A DNA stretch of 64,000 nt, taken from Bryobacterales bacterium KBS 96. GTDB taxonomy: Bacteria > Acidobacteriota > Terriglobia > Bryobacterales > Bryobacteraceae. Position numbers and translations under genes: made by a program. Each line of letters starts with the position of its first letter. The first letter of the stretch is position 1. The notes beneath the pieces are model-generated. The model searched no databases. It was not told the origin of the DNA and saw nothing but the letters and a program-made list of their open reading frames with translations. Of this stretch, positions 43,946 to 53,208 are shown piece by piece. The DNA lies in NCBI GenBank assembly GCA_000381625.1, contig KB906767.1, positions 970,629 to 1,034,628 of the forward strand. The letters run 5' to 3'.

Positions 43946-46033
43946 CTAACCCTTTATTGTGAACCGGAATTTCATATCTTCTCCGAACCACTGGATGTAA
44001 TTCGTTCCCCAGCCGTTGTTGAACAGGCTGAAGTGAATGCCCTTGGAGAGATCCGGCTGTGCATTCGAAAAGTAGATAGGCGATTTCTCACCGAGCGACA
44101 CCAGCGGAGCGTCGAGCGTCTCAATCGTCAATTTGCCATTTGCATCCCAATAGCTAAGACCGCTTGACAGGGCGTGCATGTGCCGGTTGCCTCCACGAAC
44201 CACATCCGAGGGTGAAACCGGCTGCTCTACTTTGGATAGCGTCCAATTTTGGGCCGCTGGCGCATCGGGATTGAAGGTCAGCCACATCGCTTCGGGCAGG
44301 CGGTTTGCGCGCTTATGGAACCACGAGAAGTTGACATGGACCACTGGTTCCGATTTCGGAAGCACTAGTTCCAAATAGAGTTCCTCCGGCCACGCGGTAA
44401 CCGCAGGCGGGACGCCGGCGTTTTCGATCTGCAAACGAGCCACCATCCGATGCGCCTTTTTGTCTTCACCCGACCAGCAGTTCAGCAATTTTGTGGTCCA
44501 TGTCCGGCTCGACGCGCCAAACTTTTCGATATTGGGTTTACCGAAATCTTTCGGGGCCCAAACGGTGTGAAGCGTTATATAGCTGGCGAGAAATCGATCG
44601 TAATCGCTCTTCGAAAGCGTCTGGTAGCTGAACAACGCCAACGGATGTTCGGTCGAAGCCCAATCGCGATTGCCGGCTTTACTATGTAATTGCGCGATCG
44701 ATCCCGTCGCCGGATCGAGGCCGATCGTAAAATGGGCGGCATTTATTGGCGTTGACGGATCGTGCGCCTGCAAACCGGCTGTCTCGGGCGCAATCGGCTT
44801 TAACTTCGCCAGCCTCCCGGTGGCTTCGGTGCGAAGCGCCGCCGGTAAACTTGCAAGTCCTTGATCGATATCGTTGCGCTTTTCGACCCAACTGCCGGTC
44901 ACCACCTTGTATTTAGGCTTGTCGAGCATTTGCGCCAAGGTGTCCGGAGTGTAGTGGTCGAAATCCAGCCATGTCTTGGTGTCGGTTCCCCAGGTGTGTT
45001 CCGCGGCAAGCGCAAAGCGGCCTAACAATGCCAGATCAACGCTGTCTCCCGCCTTGAATCTATTTTGCTCGATCCATTCACGCCGCATCCGAAGCACCTC
45101 GCGATACCGCGCGAGTTTCACCGGATCGCTGGATACGCCATAAATCCAGGTGTCGCCAATCTCCCGTTTCAGGACCGGAAGGGCCCTCTTGTAAGGCTCC
45201 ACGGCATTAGCAATTTGGGTCAAATTCGAAGCTTGAATCGAGGCATTTGGAAACTGCTGTTTCAGATCCGCATAGATTTTGTGGATCTCTTCTACCGTGT
45301 GAGGGCCGCTATTGTCATCGCGAACTTCCACCGCTATGGCCAGATCGGAGGCAGGAAAACGCACGACACCGCCATAATTGCGACGGTGGTACATCATGAT
45401 GATGGAAGCGCCGCTGGCATCCTGCCAGACAAAGGCGTCTGGAACGTCGGGCGGTGTGCTGGCGGCGTTCACGCCGATGTCCAGGAATGTGACGCCGTTC
45501 TCGGCAAGCGGCCCGATCAAACCGCGGGAATGCCCCGGGACGTCCGTCATCTTGGCGCCTGTCGTTGTCCGTCCGAGACGCTTATCGAGCGACTTCGAAA
45601 AGCCGATCGCCCCGGCGATTGCAGAACGGTCCAGCAGTTCCGTTTGCCATGTGAACGGGAGAGCATGCCAGGCGATATCTCCCTGTTCCAGGGCTTGCTC
45701 CATCCGCTTGCGATTTTCCGGGGTCGCTTGCTCGAGATATTCGAAAACCAGCCACGATCCCGTCGTCCAAACATAGCGTTCTTTACCCGCCTGCCGTAAT
45801 TCTTGGGCAGTCCGGATGGCCTGGGGAAAATATTGATCGAAGTATTTCCGTATGATTGCGGCTTGCGTGTCGACAAAGCCTACGTCCAAATGACACTTGA
45901 ACATCACCAGAACGCGTTTAATGGCGGGGTCGGGTTTCGGGACCTCGGGTTGCTCCGTGCGGGAGCACGAGAGTCCGCACGCAAGGCCGCCGGCAGTTCC
46001 TGCCAGACTCGTTACAAAACGACGCCGATTCAT
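43946..46033 (-). CDS. DUF5054 protein, GH38-like alpha-mannosidase relative, Tat-exported
   Basis: 695 residues. It begins MNRRRFVTSLAGTAGGLACG, a twin-arginine-type signal. The GH38/57-like barrel start is VLVMFKCHLDVGFVDTQ, with the HxD metal pair. KMTDVPGHSRGLIGPLAENG resembles the GH38 nucleophile region, and AEHTWGTDTKTWLDFDHYTP is a further conserved block. The C-terminal ~300 residues are beta-rich (HFTIGLDPATGSIAQLHSKA). DUF5054 proteins are predicted glycoside hydrolases of unknown substrate. Exported and folded before export, as Tat implies. Confidence 0.8.
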   Translation of the reverse strand: MNRRRFVTSLAGTAGGLACGLSCSRTEQPEVPKPDPAIKRVLVMFKCHLDVGFVDTQAAIIRKYFDQYFPQAIRTAQELRQAGKERYVWTTGSWLVFEYLEQATPENRKRMEQALEQGDIAWHALPFTWQTELLDRSAIAGAIGFSKSLDKRLGRTTTGAKMTDVPGHSRGLIGPLAENGVTFLDIGVNAASTPPDVPDAFVWQDASGASIIMMYHRRNYGGVVRFPASDLAIAVEVRDDNSGPHTVEEIHKIYADLKQQFPNASIQASNLTQIANAVEPYKRALPVLKREIGDTWIYGVSSDPVKLARYREVLRMRREWIEQNRFKAGDSVDLALLGRFALAAEHTWGTDTKTWLDFDHYTPDTLAQMLDKPKYKVVTGSWVEKRNDIDQGLASLPAALRTEATGRLAKLKPIAPETAGLQAHDPSTPINAAHFTIGLDPATGSIAQLHSKAGNRDWASTEHPLALFSYQTLSKSDYDRFLASYITLHTVWAPKDFGKPNIEKFGASSRTWTTKLLNCWSGEDKKAHRMVARLQIENAGVPPAVTAWPEELYLELVLPKSEPVVHVNFSWFHKRANRLPEAMWLTFNPDAPAAQNWTLSKVEQPVSPSDVVRGGNRHMHALSSGLSYWDANGKLTIETLDAPLVSLGEKSPIYFSNAQPDLSKGIHFSLFNNGWGTNYIQWFGEDMKFRFTIKG

Positions 46034-46102
46034 CGTTTCACTCTAACGTGGGAGCGGGAAAAGAGGGCGGAAAGACACGCGCAGCGGGCAGACTCTTGCC
46101 GG

Positions 46103-46339
46103 CTATTTCAACGCCTCGTTGATTTCGATATCGCGTCTGAGCACTTCCGTGACGAGTTCCGACAAATCAACGCCCTTTTGTTCAGCCTTTCCAGAAAAAT
46201 ACTCCCACACCTTTCGCTCGATAGAAATCGGCATGAAGACCTTTGCATCGGAAGGAATGTAGTGAAGGCCGCGAACACCCTTCGAGAAATCGATCTCGAG
46301 CGGCATCTCATCGCTGCTTCGACCGGGTAAATTCTTCAT
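46103..46339 (-). CDS. Orphan antitoxin-like protein (ribbon-helix-helix / BrnA-like)
   Basis: 78 residues. It has the MPLEIDFSKGVRGLHY box that precedes the DNA-binding strand in many small antitoxins. Then VFMPISIERKVWEYFSGKAE and KGVDLSELVTEVLRRDI fit a ribbon-helix-helix dimer. No toxin gene adjoins on either side: upstream is the divergent methyltransferase and downstream is the DUF5054 gene. Either an orphan regulator or a module that lost its toxin. The family call is by pattern only. Confidence 0.65.
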   Translation of the reverse strand: MKNLPGRSSDEMPLEIDFSKGVRGLHYIPSDAKVFMPISIERKVWEYFSGKAEQKGVDLSELVTEVLRRDIEINEALK

Positions 46340-46398
46340 AAGCTCTCCTCATAGTGCCGGATTTCAACTTAGGTTGCATCCGGCACTAAGATAGAGCT

Positions 46399-47028
46399 AT
46401 GCGCGCGCGGATGCCCGGCTTTAGCCTACCTGCCATGTTGCTGTTGGCGGCTCTGCCAACAATTCTCGTCGCTAGAGATAAATATCAGGACGAGACGGCA
46501 CGACTCGCCTCGTTGATGCACTGGACGAAGGGCGATGTGATCGCCGACATTGGCGCCGGCGAGGGCCAGATGAGCTTCGATGCGGCAAAACGAGTAGGCC
46601 CAACGGGTCACGTGTATACGACCGAGTTAGACGACCACAAGCTCGCGAATCTCAAAAACGAAACGGCGCAAAACCATATTCAGAATGTAACCGTCCTGAA
46701 AGCCGGAACAGAAGACACCAATTTACCAGCAAATTGCTGCAACAGCATTTTCATGCGGCGCGTCTACCATCACTTCACGCATCCGAAAGCGATTGACGCT
46801 GCACTGTTCCGCGATCTGAAGGCGGGCGGAATGCTGGCGCTGATCGATTTTCCGCCAAACAAGTGGCTGCCGGCCGTGGCTGGCGTACCGGCGAATCGCG
46901 GAGGTCACGGCATACCGGAGGGCGTCATGACCGATGAATTGAAAGCGGCTGGATTCGAGATTGTTTCCGTCCAACGGGACTGGCCGGAGGATGATTACTT
47001 TGTCCTGGCGCGCAAACCCTCCCACTGA
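46399..47028 (+). CDS. SAM-dependent methyltransferase with an N-terminal signal-like segment
   Basis: 209 residues. The first ~25 residues (GFSLPAMLLLAALPTILVA) look like a signal peptide or membrane anchor. The rest is a class I methyltransferase: motif I VIADIGAGEGQMSF, acidic TTELDDHK, motif IV-like SIFMRRVYHHFTHP, and ALIDFPPNK. Secreted-looking members of this family are common in Acidobacteria (from memory), although SAM is not expected outside the cytoplasm, so the N-terminus may anchor the protein to the inner face. Substrate unknown. Confidence 0.82.
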   Translation: MRARMPGFSLPAMLLLAALPTILVARDKYQDETARLASLMHWTKGDVIADIGAGEGQMSFDAAKRVGPTGHVYTTELDDHKLANLKNETAQNHIQNVTVLKAGTEDTNLPANCCNSIFMRRVYHHFTHPKAIDAALFRDLKAGGMLALIDFPPNKWLPAVAGVPANRGGHGIPEGVMTDELKAAGFEIVSVQRDWPEDDYFVLARKPSH

Positions 47029-47068
47029 CGCTCAGGACACCACAGTCCTCGCCTGAATTTGAGCGATA

Positions 47069-48487
47069 GTGAAGTCTACCCGCCAACCTCCCGGCCTGCT
47101 CCGGCGCATCGGCCTGCTCAGCGCGACGGCACTTGTCGTCTCCAACATGGTGGGTACCGGGATTTTCACCACCACCGGCTTTCTGGCGAGCGATCTCGGA
47201 TCGCCGGTGCTGGTTCTGCTGAGTTGGATCGTAGGCGCAGGCTGCGCGCTCCTGGCCGCACTCTGCTACGCCGAACTTGGCCTGAATTTCCCCATTTCCG
47301 GTGGCGAATACGTGTATTTGAGCCGGGCTTATGGGCCAGTGTGGGGGTTTTTATCGGGTTGGGCATCTTTTTTTGCCGGGTTCTCTGCCCCGATTGCGGC
47401 TACCGGACTCGCCTGCGCCGACTATTTGGGTTCGTTTGTTCCGGCACTGCGCCAGGCGAGCGCGCCCGTTCTGATTCACGTCGGTAGCTGGACGCTGCGC
47501 TTCGGCGGCGCCCAAATCTTTGCTTGTAGCCTCATCGGCATTCTCACGCTGGTGAACATCTTTGGCGTCCAAAGGGTCGCGCGATTACAGAACTCGCTTA
47601 CCGCGCTCAAGTTGATAGTGCTGGTGGGTTTCCTGGTCATGGGCTTCGCCTGGGGACACGGGGCCTGGGCCCACCTGGGACAAATCGCCACACGTTCCAC
47701 AACCACGCCGTTGTTCGGCCAGTTCGCGGTCAGCTTATTCTGGATCTATGTCAGCTACAGCGGCTGGAATGCCGCCGTCTATGTCGCGGAAGAATTGAAA
47801 TCGCCGGAGCGGACTCTCCCGAAAGCGTTGATGGGGGGTACTGCGATTGTCGCCGCGCTATATCTGGCATTGAATTGTCTATTTCTCTATGCGCTTCCGC
47901 TCGATTCCATGAAGGGCGTTCTCGCGATCGGCGCGTCGGCCGCTTCCGCGCTGTTCGGCGCCCGTGCTTCGGGGCTCTTCCGCGCGCTTATGGCGGCCTC
48001 GCTGCTTGCGACGATAAACGCCATGGTCCTAACAGGTCCGCGCGTCTACCTGGCAATGGCCCGCGACGGTCTGTTCTTTTCGAGAGCGGCGCACATTCAT
48101 CCTCGGTGGAGGACCCCGGTTGCCGCCATTGTGGCGCAGGGAGTCTTCGCGATGGCTCTGACGCTGACTCCCTTTCCGCAACTCATCGTCTATATCGGTT
48201 TCACGCTGAACTTTTTTGCCGCGATGGCGGTTGGCTCGATATTTTTCTTTCGCCGCCGGCCCGGATGGCGGCGATTGCCCGCCGTCAGTTTCGGTTTTCC
48301 AGCCGTGCCCGCGATTTCGTTAACGATCGGAATCTGGATGACCTGGGAAGGCTTCCGCCTACGTCCGGCCATCTCGCTGACGGCAGTGGGGGTGCTCGCG
48401 GTGGGGACGCTGGTCTATTTCTTCCAGAGTAGAAAACGCAAATATGACGCGTTTCTGAAGCCAGGGCCGCCGCTGTCCTACGATTAA
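47069..48487 (+). CDS. APC-family amino acid permease
   Basis: 472 residues from a GTG start (GTG AAG TCT ACC). About 12 transmembrane segments. The family signature follows the first helix: ATALVVSNMVGTGIFTTTGF. Later YVSYSGWNAAVYVAEELKSP and FRALMAASLLATINAMVLTG are typical of APC/LAT-type exchangers. It should import or exchange amino acids or amines in the inner membrane. The substrate cannot be told. It follows the methyltransferase gene by 40 bp on the same strand and could share a transcript. Confidence 0.9.
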   Translation: MKSTRQPPGLLRRIGLLSATALVVSNMVGTGIFTTTGFLASDLGSPVLVLLSWIVGAGCALLAALCYAELGLNFPISGGEYVYLSRAYGPVWGFLSGWASFFAGFSAPIAATGLACADYLGSFVPALRQASAPVLIHVGSWTLRFGGAQIFACSLIGILTLVNIFGVQRVARLQNSLTALKLIVLVGFLVMGFAWGHGAWAHLGQIATRSTTTPLFGQFAVSLFWIYVSYSGWNAAVYVAEELKSPERTLPKALMGGTAIVAALYLALNCLFLYALPLDSMKGVLAIGASAASALFGARASGLFRALMAASLLATINAMVLTGPRVYLAMARDGLFFSRAAHIHPRWRTPVAAIVAQGVFAMALTLTPFPQLIVYIGFTLNFFAAMAVGSIFFFRRRPGWRRLPAVSFGFPAVPAISLTIGIWMTWEGFRLRPAISLTAVGVLAVGTLVYFFQSRKRKYDAFLKPGPPLSYD

Positions 48488-48536
48488 TCTTTAGCATTCA
48501 GAGCTCGAGCGCATCTATAAAAAGGAGATTTGGCCG

Positions 48537-49019
48537 ATGAAAGCAGAAGATCGCTTACGCAAGCAACTGGTCAGCACCCTCGGAGGGCATGGCGCGCATA
48601 TCGATTTCGATTCGGTTGTAAAGAATTTTCCAACGGAACTGCGCGGTAAGAAGGCAGGCGCCCTGCCACATACCGCCTGGCAGTTGCTCGAACACATGCG
48701 GATTGCGCAAGCGGACATCCTCGAATTCTGTACGAATCTTCAATATCAAGAACGCAAGTGGCCCGACGACTACTGGCCGCACGATCCGGCGCCACCCGAT
48801 TCAATGGCCTGGGACAAAGCGATAAAAGCCTTCCGGCACGATTTAAAACAGATGCAGGACTTGGTTGCCGATCCCGAGCGCGATCTGCATGCCTCGATTC
48901 CGCACGGCGATGGGCAAACGCTGCTCCGCGAGGCGCTGCTGGTGATCGATCACAACTCGTATCATCTAGGCGAACTTGTCGGAGTACGGCAGCAGTTGGG
49001 AATCTGGTCGGCGAAATAG
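48537..49019 (+). CDS. DinB-family four-helix protein
   Basis: 160 residues. Metal-binding His in HTAWQLLEHMRIAQADILEF and the C-terminal DHNSYHLGELVGVRQQLG match DinB/YfiT-type bundles, which often coordinate a divalent metal and act as thiol transferases or hydrolases; many are uncharacterised. AAAAGGAGA site upstream. Convergent with rlmH, the stops being one base apart. Confidence 0.85.
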   Translation: MKAEDRLRKQLVSTLGGHGAHIDFDSVVKNFPTELRGKKAGALPHTAWQLLEHMRIAQADILEFCTNLQYQERKWPDDYWPHDPAPPDSMAWDKAIKAFRHDLKQMQDLVADPERDLHASIPHGDGQTLLREALLVIDHNSYHLGELVGVRQQLGIWSAK

Positions 49020-49020
49020 A

Positions 49021-49440
49021 TCACCGCGGATAGGGATGCCCGCGCAACGTTGTGAACGCCCTGTAGATTTGCTCGGCCAGCATGGCGCGCGCGAGTTCGT
49101 GCGGGAACGTCATTGGCGAGAGCGAGAGCAGCAGGTCCGCGCGCGGCTTCCACTCGGCCGGCAATCCATTGTGGCCGCCCACCAGAAAAACGAGATCGCG
49201 TCCTTCGTTTTCCGCTCTTTGCACGAGTGCGATGAATGCCGCTGAGTCGAACCGCTTGCCGGCGGGGTCGAGAAACACTTTCTGAGCGGACGAATGCTTG
49301 CTGAACAGATCGAAGCGTCCGAATACGATCTCACGCATTTCGCAGTTCGCGTAGCGCGAAGAGCGCTTGATGAACTCGGCCGCAAGGGCGTTCGCGTGCT
49401 CATCTCGCGCTTTCCCGACGTAATACAAGAAAAGTTTCAA
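49021..49440 (-). CDS. rlmH: 23S rRNA pseudouridine(1915) N3-methyltransferase RlmH
   Basis: 139 residues from a TTG at 49440 (LKLFLYYVGKARD), the place where the family begins; the frame extends to an ATG at 49470 with non-conserved residues. SPOUT-fold motifs: FLDPAGKRFDSAAFIALVQR, FLVGGHNGLP and SLSPMTFPHELARAMLAEQI, then YRAFTTLRGHPYPR at the end, the highly conserved SAM-binding knot. It methylates pseudouridine 1915 of helix 69 in the 70S ribosome. A housekeeping gene and a possible anchor for synteny. Confidence 0.93.
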   Translation of the reverse strand: MKLFLYYVGKARDEHANALAAEFIKRSSRYANCEMREIVFGRFDLFSKHSSAQKVFLDPAGKRFDSAAFIALVQRAENEGRDLVFLVGGHNGLPAEWKPRADLLLSLSPMTFPHELARAMLAEQIYRAFTTLRGHPYPR

Positions 49441-49508
49441 CCTGTTTTTCCCCGCTTGGGTCCACTGCATTTTACTAGCTGCGCCAGGGAATTGAGAGAC
49501 TAGTCCTG

Positions 49509-50390
49509 ATGCGCATCATCAGTATTGGCGAAATCCTCTGGGACGTCATTGGGGGCAACGAATATCTAGGAGGAGCGCCGTTCAACCTGTGCGCGCATCT
49601 GGTCCGCCTCGGGCACCAGCCGTTGTTCGTTAGCGCCGTGGGTTGTGATGACCGTGGCCGCCGCACGTTGGAAAGGGCGGAAGAGTTGGGCATCGACACC
49701 CAATACGTGAACCTCACGCAACAGGCGCCGACGGGAATTTCGGAAGTCACGCTCAACGAAGGGGGACATGGGGAACACAGGTTGCCTCGCCCGGCCGCTT
49801 ACGATTTCGTTCAATTGACGGAAGAGCAACGGGTGACGCTCGCCGAAAAGCAGCCGGCGTGGTTATGCTACGGTACGCTGGCGCAGATGGAGCCCCATCC
49901 TCGCCTGCTGACACGACAGTTAATGGAAGAGAATAGCAACGCAAAGCGCTTTTACGATATCAACCTGCGCCACAATTCCTGGACTTCAGATCTCGTGAAC
50001 GACCTGTGCCGCGAGGCGGACGCGATCAAGCTGAACGAGGAAGAAGCGTCCGTGCTCAGTGGAGTTTTCGATTTGCCGACCCATCCCGTGGACCGGTTCT
50101 GCGAAATGGCGTCCGATCGATTTGATTTCGATGTCGTTTGTGTCACGCGCGGCCCCGATGGATGCGCGTTATGGAGAAATGGCGAATATGTAGAATCACC
50201 TGGGTTCATCGTAAGTGTCGGCGATACGGTCGGATCGGGCGACGCTTTCTCGGCGGCTCTTCTCCATGGCTTGCAAACGGACTGGGCGTTGTGTGAGATT
50301 GCACAATTCGCCAACCGCGTAGGTGCGCTGGTCGCGAGCCGCTCCGGCGCAACACCGGCGTGGACGCGCGAAGAAGCGATGGCGTTGTAG
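49509..50390 (+). CDS. PfkB-family sugar kinase, probable fructokinase
   Basis: 293 residues. PfkB signature 1 region: GGNEYLGGAPFNLCAHLVRL. C-terminal signature: VGDTVGSGDAFSAALLHGL with the catalytic Asp. ATP/sugar region: KLNEEEASVLSG and CVTRGPDGCALW. It should phosphorylate a ketose. Placement 13 bp before a secreted fructan-cleaving GH32 gene makes fructose the likely substrate. Promoter presumably in the 38-bp gap to rlmH or just within it. Confidence 0.9.
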   Translation: MRIISIGEILWDVIGGNEYLGGAPFNLCAHLVRLGHQPLFVSAVGCDDRGRRTLERAEELGIDTQYVNLTQQAPTGISEVTLNEGGHGEHRLPRPAAYDFVQLTEEQRVTLAEKQPAWLCYGTLAQMEPHPRLLTRQLMEENSNAKRFYDINLRHNSWTSDLVNDLCREADAIKLNEEEASVLSGVFDLPTHPVDRFCEMASDRFDFDVVCVTRGPDGCALWRNGEYVESPGFIVSVGDTVGSGDAFSAALLHGLQTDWALCEIAQFANRVGALVASRSGATPAWTREEAMAL

Positions 50391-50403
50391 GAGAATCCGG
50401 TTC

Positions 50404-52041
50404 ATGGGAAAAGCACTGCTCCTGTTGGCGGGCGCTCTCTGCCTCATCTCCGCCGAAACGCCAAAGCGAACCTTCGATGGATCGTTCCGGCTGGAGTATC
50501 ATTTCACGCCGCCCCGGAACTGGACCAACGATCCGAACGGGCTCGTTTACTACGAAGGCGAGTACCATCTTTTCTATCAATACAATCCGTTCGGAACCAA
50601 ATGGGGGCACATGAGCTGGGGTCATGCAGTGAGCCCGGATCTAGTGCACTGGCGCGATCTTCCCGTCGCGCTAAGGGAAGAGAACGGAATCATGATTTTC
50701 TCCGGAAGCGCGGTGGTCGACGAGCACAACTCGAGCGGCCTGTGCCACAACGGCGATGCGTCGGATCGTTCCTGCCTCATCGCGATCTACACGGGAAACA
50801 CATCCAAACTACAGACCCAGAACATCGCCTATAGCAACGACCGGGGACGCACGTGGACGAAATACAAGGGCAATCCTGTCATCGACCTTGGGCTGAAGAA
50901 TTTCCGCGATCCGAAAGTAATGTGGTATGCGCCCGAAAAGAAATGGGTAATGACAACGGCCCTTTCGGACCGGCAGAAGCTGCGGTTTTTCGAGTCGCAC
51001 GATCTGATTCACTGGAAGGTGTTGAGCGACTTCGGCCCAGCCGGCGCCACCGGCGGCGCGTGGGAGTGTCCCGATTTGTTTGAGCTCCCGATTGCCGGGA
51101 GCAGTGGAAAGCGATGGGTGCTGGTTGTCAATATAAACCCCGGAGGCGTGGCCGGCGGATCGGGAACGCAGTACTTTATCGGCCGTTTTGATGGTACGCG
51201 GTTCACGAACGAGAATGCCGCCTCGCAGCAACTCTGGATGGATTACGGCAAAGATTATTACGCCGCCGTTTCCTATTTCGGCGCGCCGGATTCGCGCCGA
51301 ATCATGATTGGATGGTTCTCAAACTGGCAATACGCAAACGATACGCCTGAAACGGATTGGCGCGGAGCCATGAGTTTGCCTCGGGAGATCACACTCGCGA
51401 AAACGTCCTCCGGAATCAGGATACGGCAACTGCCCGTTCGTGAGCTTCAAAGCCTGCGAGGAACAGTTGCTGTTCAGAGCGGCCCTGTCGACATGAACGT
51501 CGCGAACAAACTCCTTCAGAACGGAATTGCGGGCTCCAAAGCCGTCGAGATGGAAATTACCTTTGACCCTGCTTCCGCGCGCCGGTTCGGAGTGGCTGTA
51601 TTCAAAGGAGATCATAAACAGGCGCTGGTGGGCGTGGACCGCGATAAATCGACTGTATTTATCGACCGGCGGAACTCGGGTCTGGTGGATTTCAACAAGG
51701 ATTTTCCATGCCGTAGCGATGGACCGGTGCATGTGAGTAAAAGCGTGACGCTGCACATTTTCCTGGACAAATCTTCGATCGAAGTATTCGCAAACGACGG
51801 CGAAACCACGCTGGCCGACCGCGTGTACCCTGGAACCACGGGCGCCGGCGGCAGTATTTTCAGCGAAGGAGGAGAAGTGCGTATTTACTCTCTCAAGGTG
51901 TGGCGGCTGGACTCCGCCTGGAGCCGAAAAAGCGATACCGCGGCGGTTTCGACGGAAGTGTCTTTTCGATTCAGACCCACAGCACCGGCTGGCGAATCGG
52001 GAAATTACGGATCACTTCTTCGACCGCCGGATCGGGATTGA
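50404..52041 (+). CDS. Secreted GH32 fructan/levan hydrolase
   Basis: 545 residues from the ATG at 50404 (MGKALLLLAGALCLISAETP, a signal peptide); GGAG precedes it. GH32 catalytic triad: nucleophile Asp43 in NWTNDPNG, transition-state Asp in FRDPKVMWYAP, and acid/base Glu in WECPDLFELP. FSGSAVVDEHNSSGLC is also conserved. The C-terminal beta-sandwich is present (VDMNVANKLLQNG ... LHIFLDKSSIEVFANDGE). It releases fructose from levan, inulin or sucrose outside the cytoplasm, feeding the adjacent kinase. The last ~25 codons overlap the convergent alginate-lyase-like gene by 71 bp. Confidence 0.92.
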   Translation: MGKALLLLAGALCLISAETPKRTFDGSFRLEYHFTPPRNWTNDPNGLVYYEGEYHLFYQYNPFGTKWGHMSWGHAVSPDLVHWRDLPVALREENGIMIFSGSAVVDEHNSSGLCHNGDASDRSCLIAIYTGNTSKLQTQNIAYSNDRGRTWTKYKGNPVIDLGLKNFRDPKVMWYAPEKKWVMTTALSDRQKLRFFESHDLIHWKVLSDFGPAGATGGAWECPDLFELPIAGSSGKRWVLVVNINPGGVAGGSGTQYFIGRFDGTRFTNENAASQQLWMDYGKDYYAAVSYFGAPDSRRIMIGWFSNWQYANDTPETDWRGAMSLPREITLAKTSSGIRIRQLPVRELQSLRGTVAVQSGPVDMNVANKLLQNGIAGSKAVEMEITFDPASARRFGVAVFKGDHKQALVGVDRDKSTVFIDRRNSGLVDFNKDFPCRSDGPVHVSKSVTLHIFLDKSSIEVFANDGETTLADRVYPGTTGAGGSIFSEGGEVRIYSLKVWRLDSAWSRKSDTAAVSTEVSFRFRPTAPAGESGNYGSLLRPPDRD

Positions 52042-53125
52042 GCGTTTTCCAAAGCGCGATGTATTCGGGACGTTTGAGCGCCAAGCCTCCGAACAACAGG
52101 CTCGATTCACGTACAGGCCACTGATCGAAATACATGACGTCGGGGGGATACGGCCATTTGCTCTTGTCTTTGATGTACGGATACATAAAGGCAAGGGCAT
52201 TCGCGATACCGCGCCCGTCCGGCGTTTTGAAGGCCCATAGATTATCGCTGGCCGGCGAAAGGATCTGGCAGACGGCCGACATCGCCTCGAGATTGAACAG
52301 CGAATAACTATAGGGCTTGGTGCGATTGAGTTCCAGCGGGAAACTGCCGTTCTTTGCAATTTGATTTGGCACGAGGACGTTCTTAAAGCGTTCGGAGCAG
52401 TACGCCGACATCTTGCGGCTCCCGGCGAATCGCGCAAATTCGGCCGCCTGCATCACCCAGCAAGTGCCGTGATTATTCTTCGCATCACGCTCTTCCCGGC
52501 CGTTTTTGCTGGTCGCGATCCATGTCAGATAATCGGCGAACCATTGTCGAAGAATGGCGAACTCCGTAGACGCCAGGGCTCCGGAAGGCTGAAGAATATG
52601 CGCGCCGCGGGCCACCTCCACGAGATGGATGGTATCGATAATGCCGGTGCCCCGCCCTGTTACCCGGCCATGAATGGCTTGTGCGTATTGCAGGTTCGGA
52701 TTCATCAGTGTGTTCGGATCGATGAACCAGGCGCGTAGGTGAGCGGCTGCGTGATCCGCATATCGCTTGTCGTGAGTGACCAGCCAGGCGGCGCACAAGG
52801 CAGGAGTCTGCACGCTCAATCTCATGAGCGCTTTGCGATGGTCGTCGAAATTGCCTGGGTTGGACATGCCGTCGCGCCGTATGTAGGGACCTTTCGGGTT
52901 TTTCGGATCGGGCCACCAGTAGTCCCCCTCGGAAAAGTAGTCGTGCAAACCACCGGCGCTGCGCGGACTGTGTGACGCGGTAATCGTGACCGGCTTCTCG
53001 TTCAGATACTTTGCGGCGGCTTTCAGAATTCGTTCGCGGTCAATCGTCGCGACATCCACGCTCGCAGAATTGCTGGCCAAAAGAGGAGAGGCCATCGATG
53101 CCGAGAGAAAAGTACGTCTGGTCAC
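51971..53125 (-). CDS. Alginate-lyase-family (PL5-like) secreted protein
   Basis: 384 residues. Signal of Tat type (MTRRTFLSASMASPLLAS). Helical-barrel motifs of the alginate_lyase family: GGLHDYFSEGDYWWPDP, YADHAAAHLRAWFIDPNTLMNP, NLQYAQAIHGRVTGRGTGII, NNHGTCWVMQAAEFA and SLFNLEAMSAVCQIL. Members degrade polysaccharides by beta-elimination or are of unknown specificity. The conserved NNHG and YSLF blocks probably mark the active site. Transcribed toward the GH32 gene. Confidence 0.87.
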   Translation of the reverse strand: MTRRTFLSASMASPLLASNSASVDVATIDRERILKAAAKYLNEKPVTITASHSPRSAGGLHDYFSEGDYWWPDPKNPKGPYIRRDGMSNPGNFDDHRKALMRLSVQTPALCAAWLVTHDKRYADHAAAHLRAWFIDPNTLMNPNLQYAQAIHGRVTGRGTGIIDTIHLVEVARGAHILQPSGALASTEFAILRQWFADYLTWIATSKNGREERDAKNNHGTCWVMQAAEFARFAGSRKMSAYCSERFKNVLVPNQIAKNGSFPLELNRTKPYSYSLFNLEAMSAVCQILSPASDNLWAFKTPDGRGIANALAFMYPYIKDKSKWPYPPDVMYFDQWPVRESSLLFGGLALKRPEYIALWKTLNPDPAVEEVIRNFPIRQPVLWV

Positions 53126-53208
53126 TGGGCATTCACCAGTGTAAGGAACTGGGCATCGTTTTCTCTTGAGAAGATTCCAAGCGGCCGTGAACTGACTGAA
53201 GGATTGGC

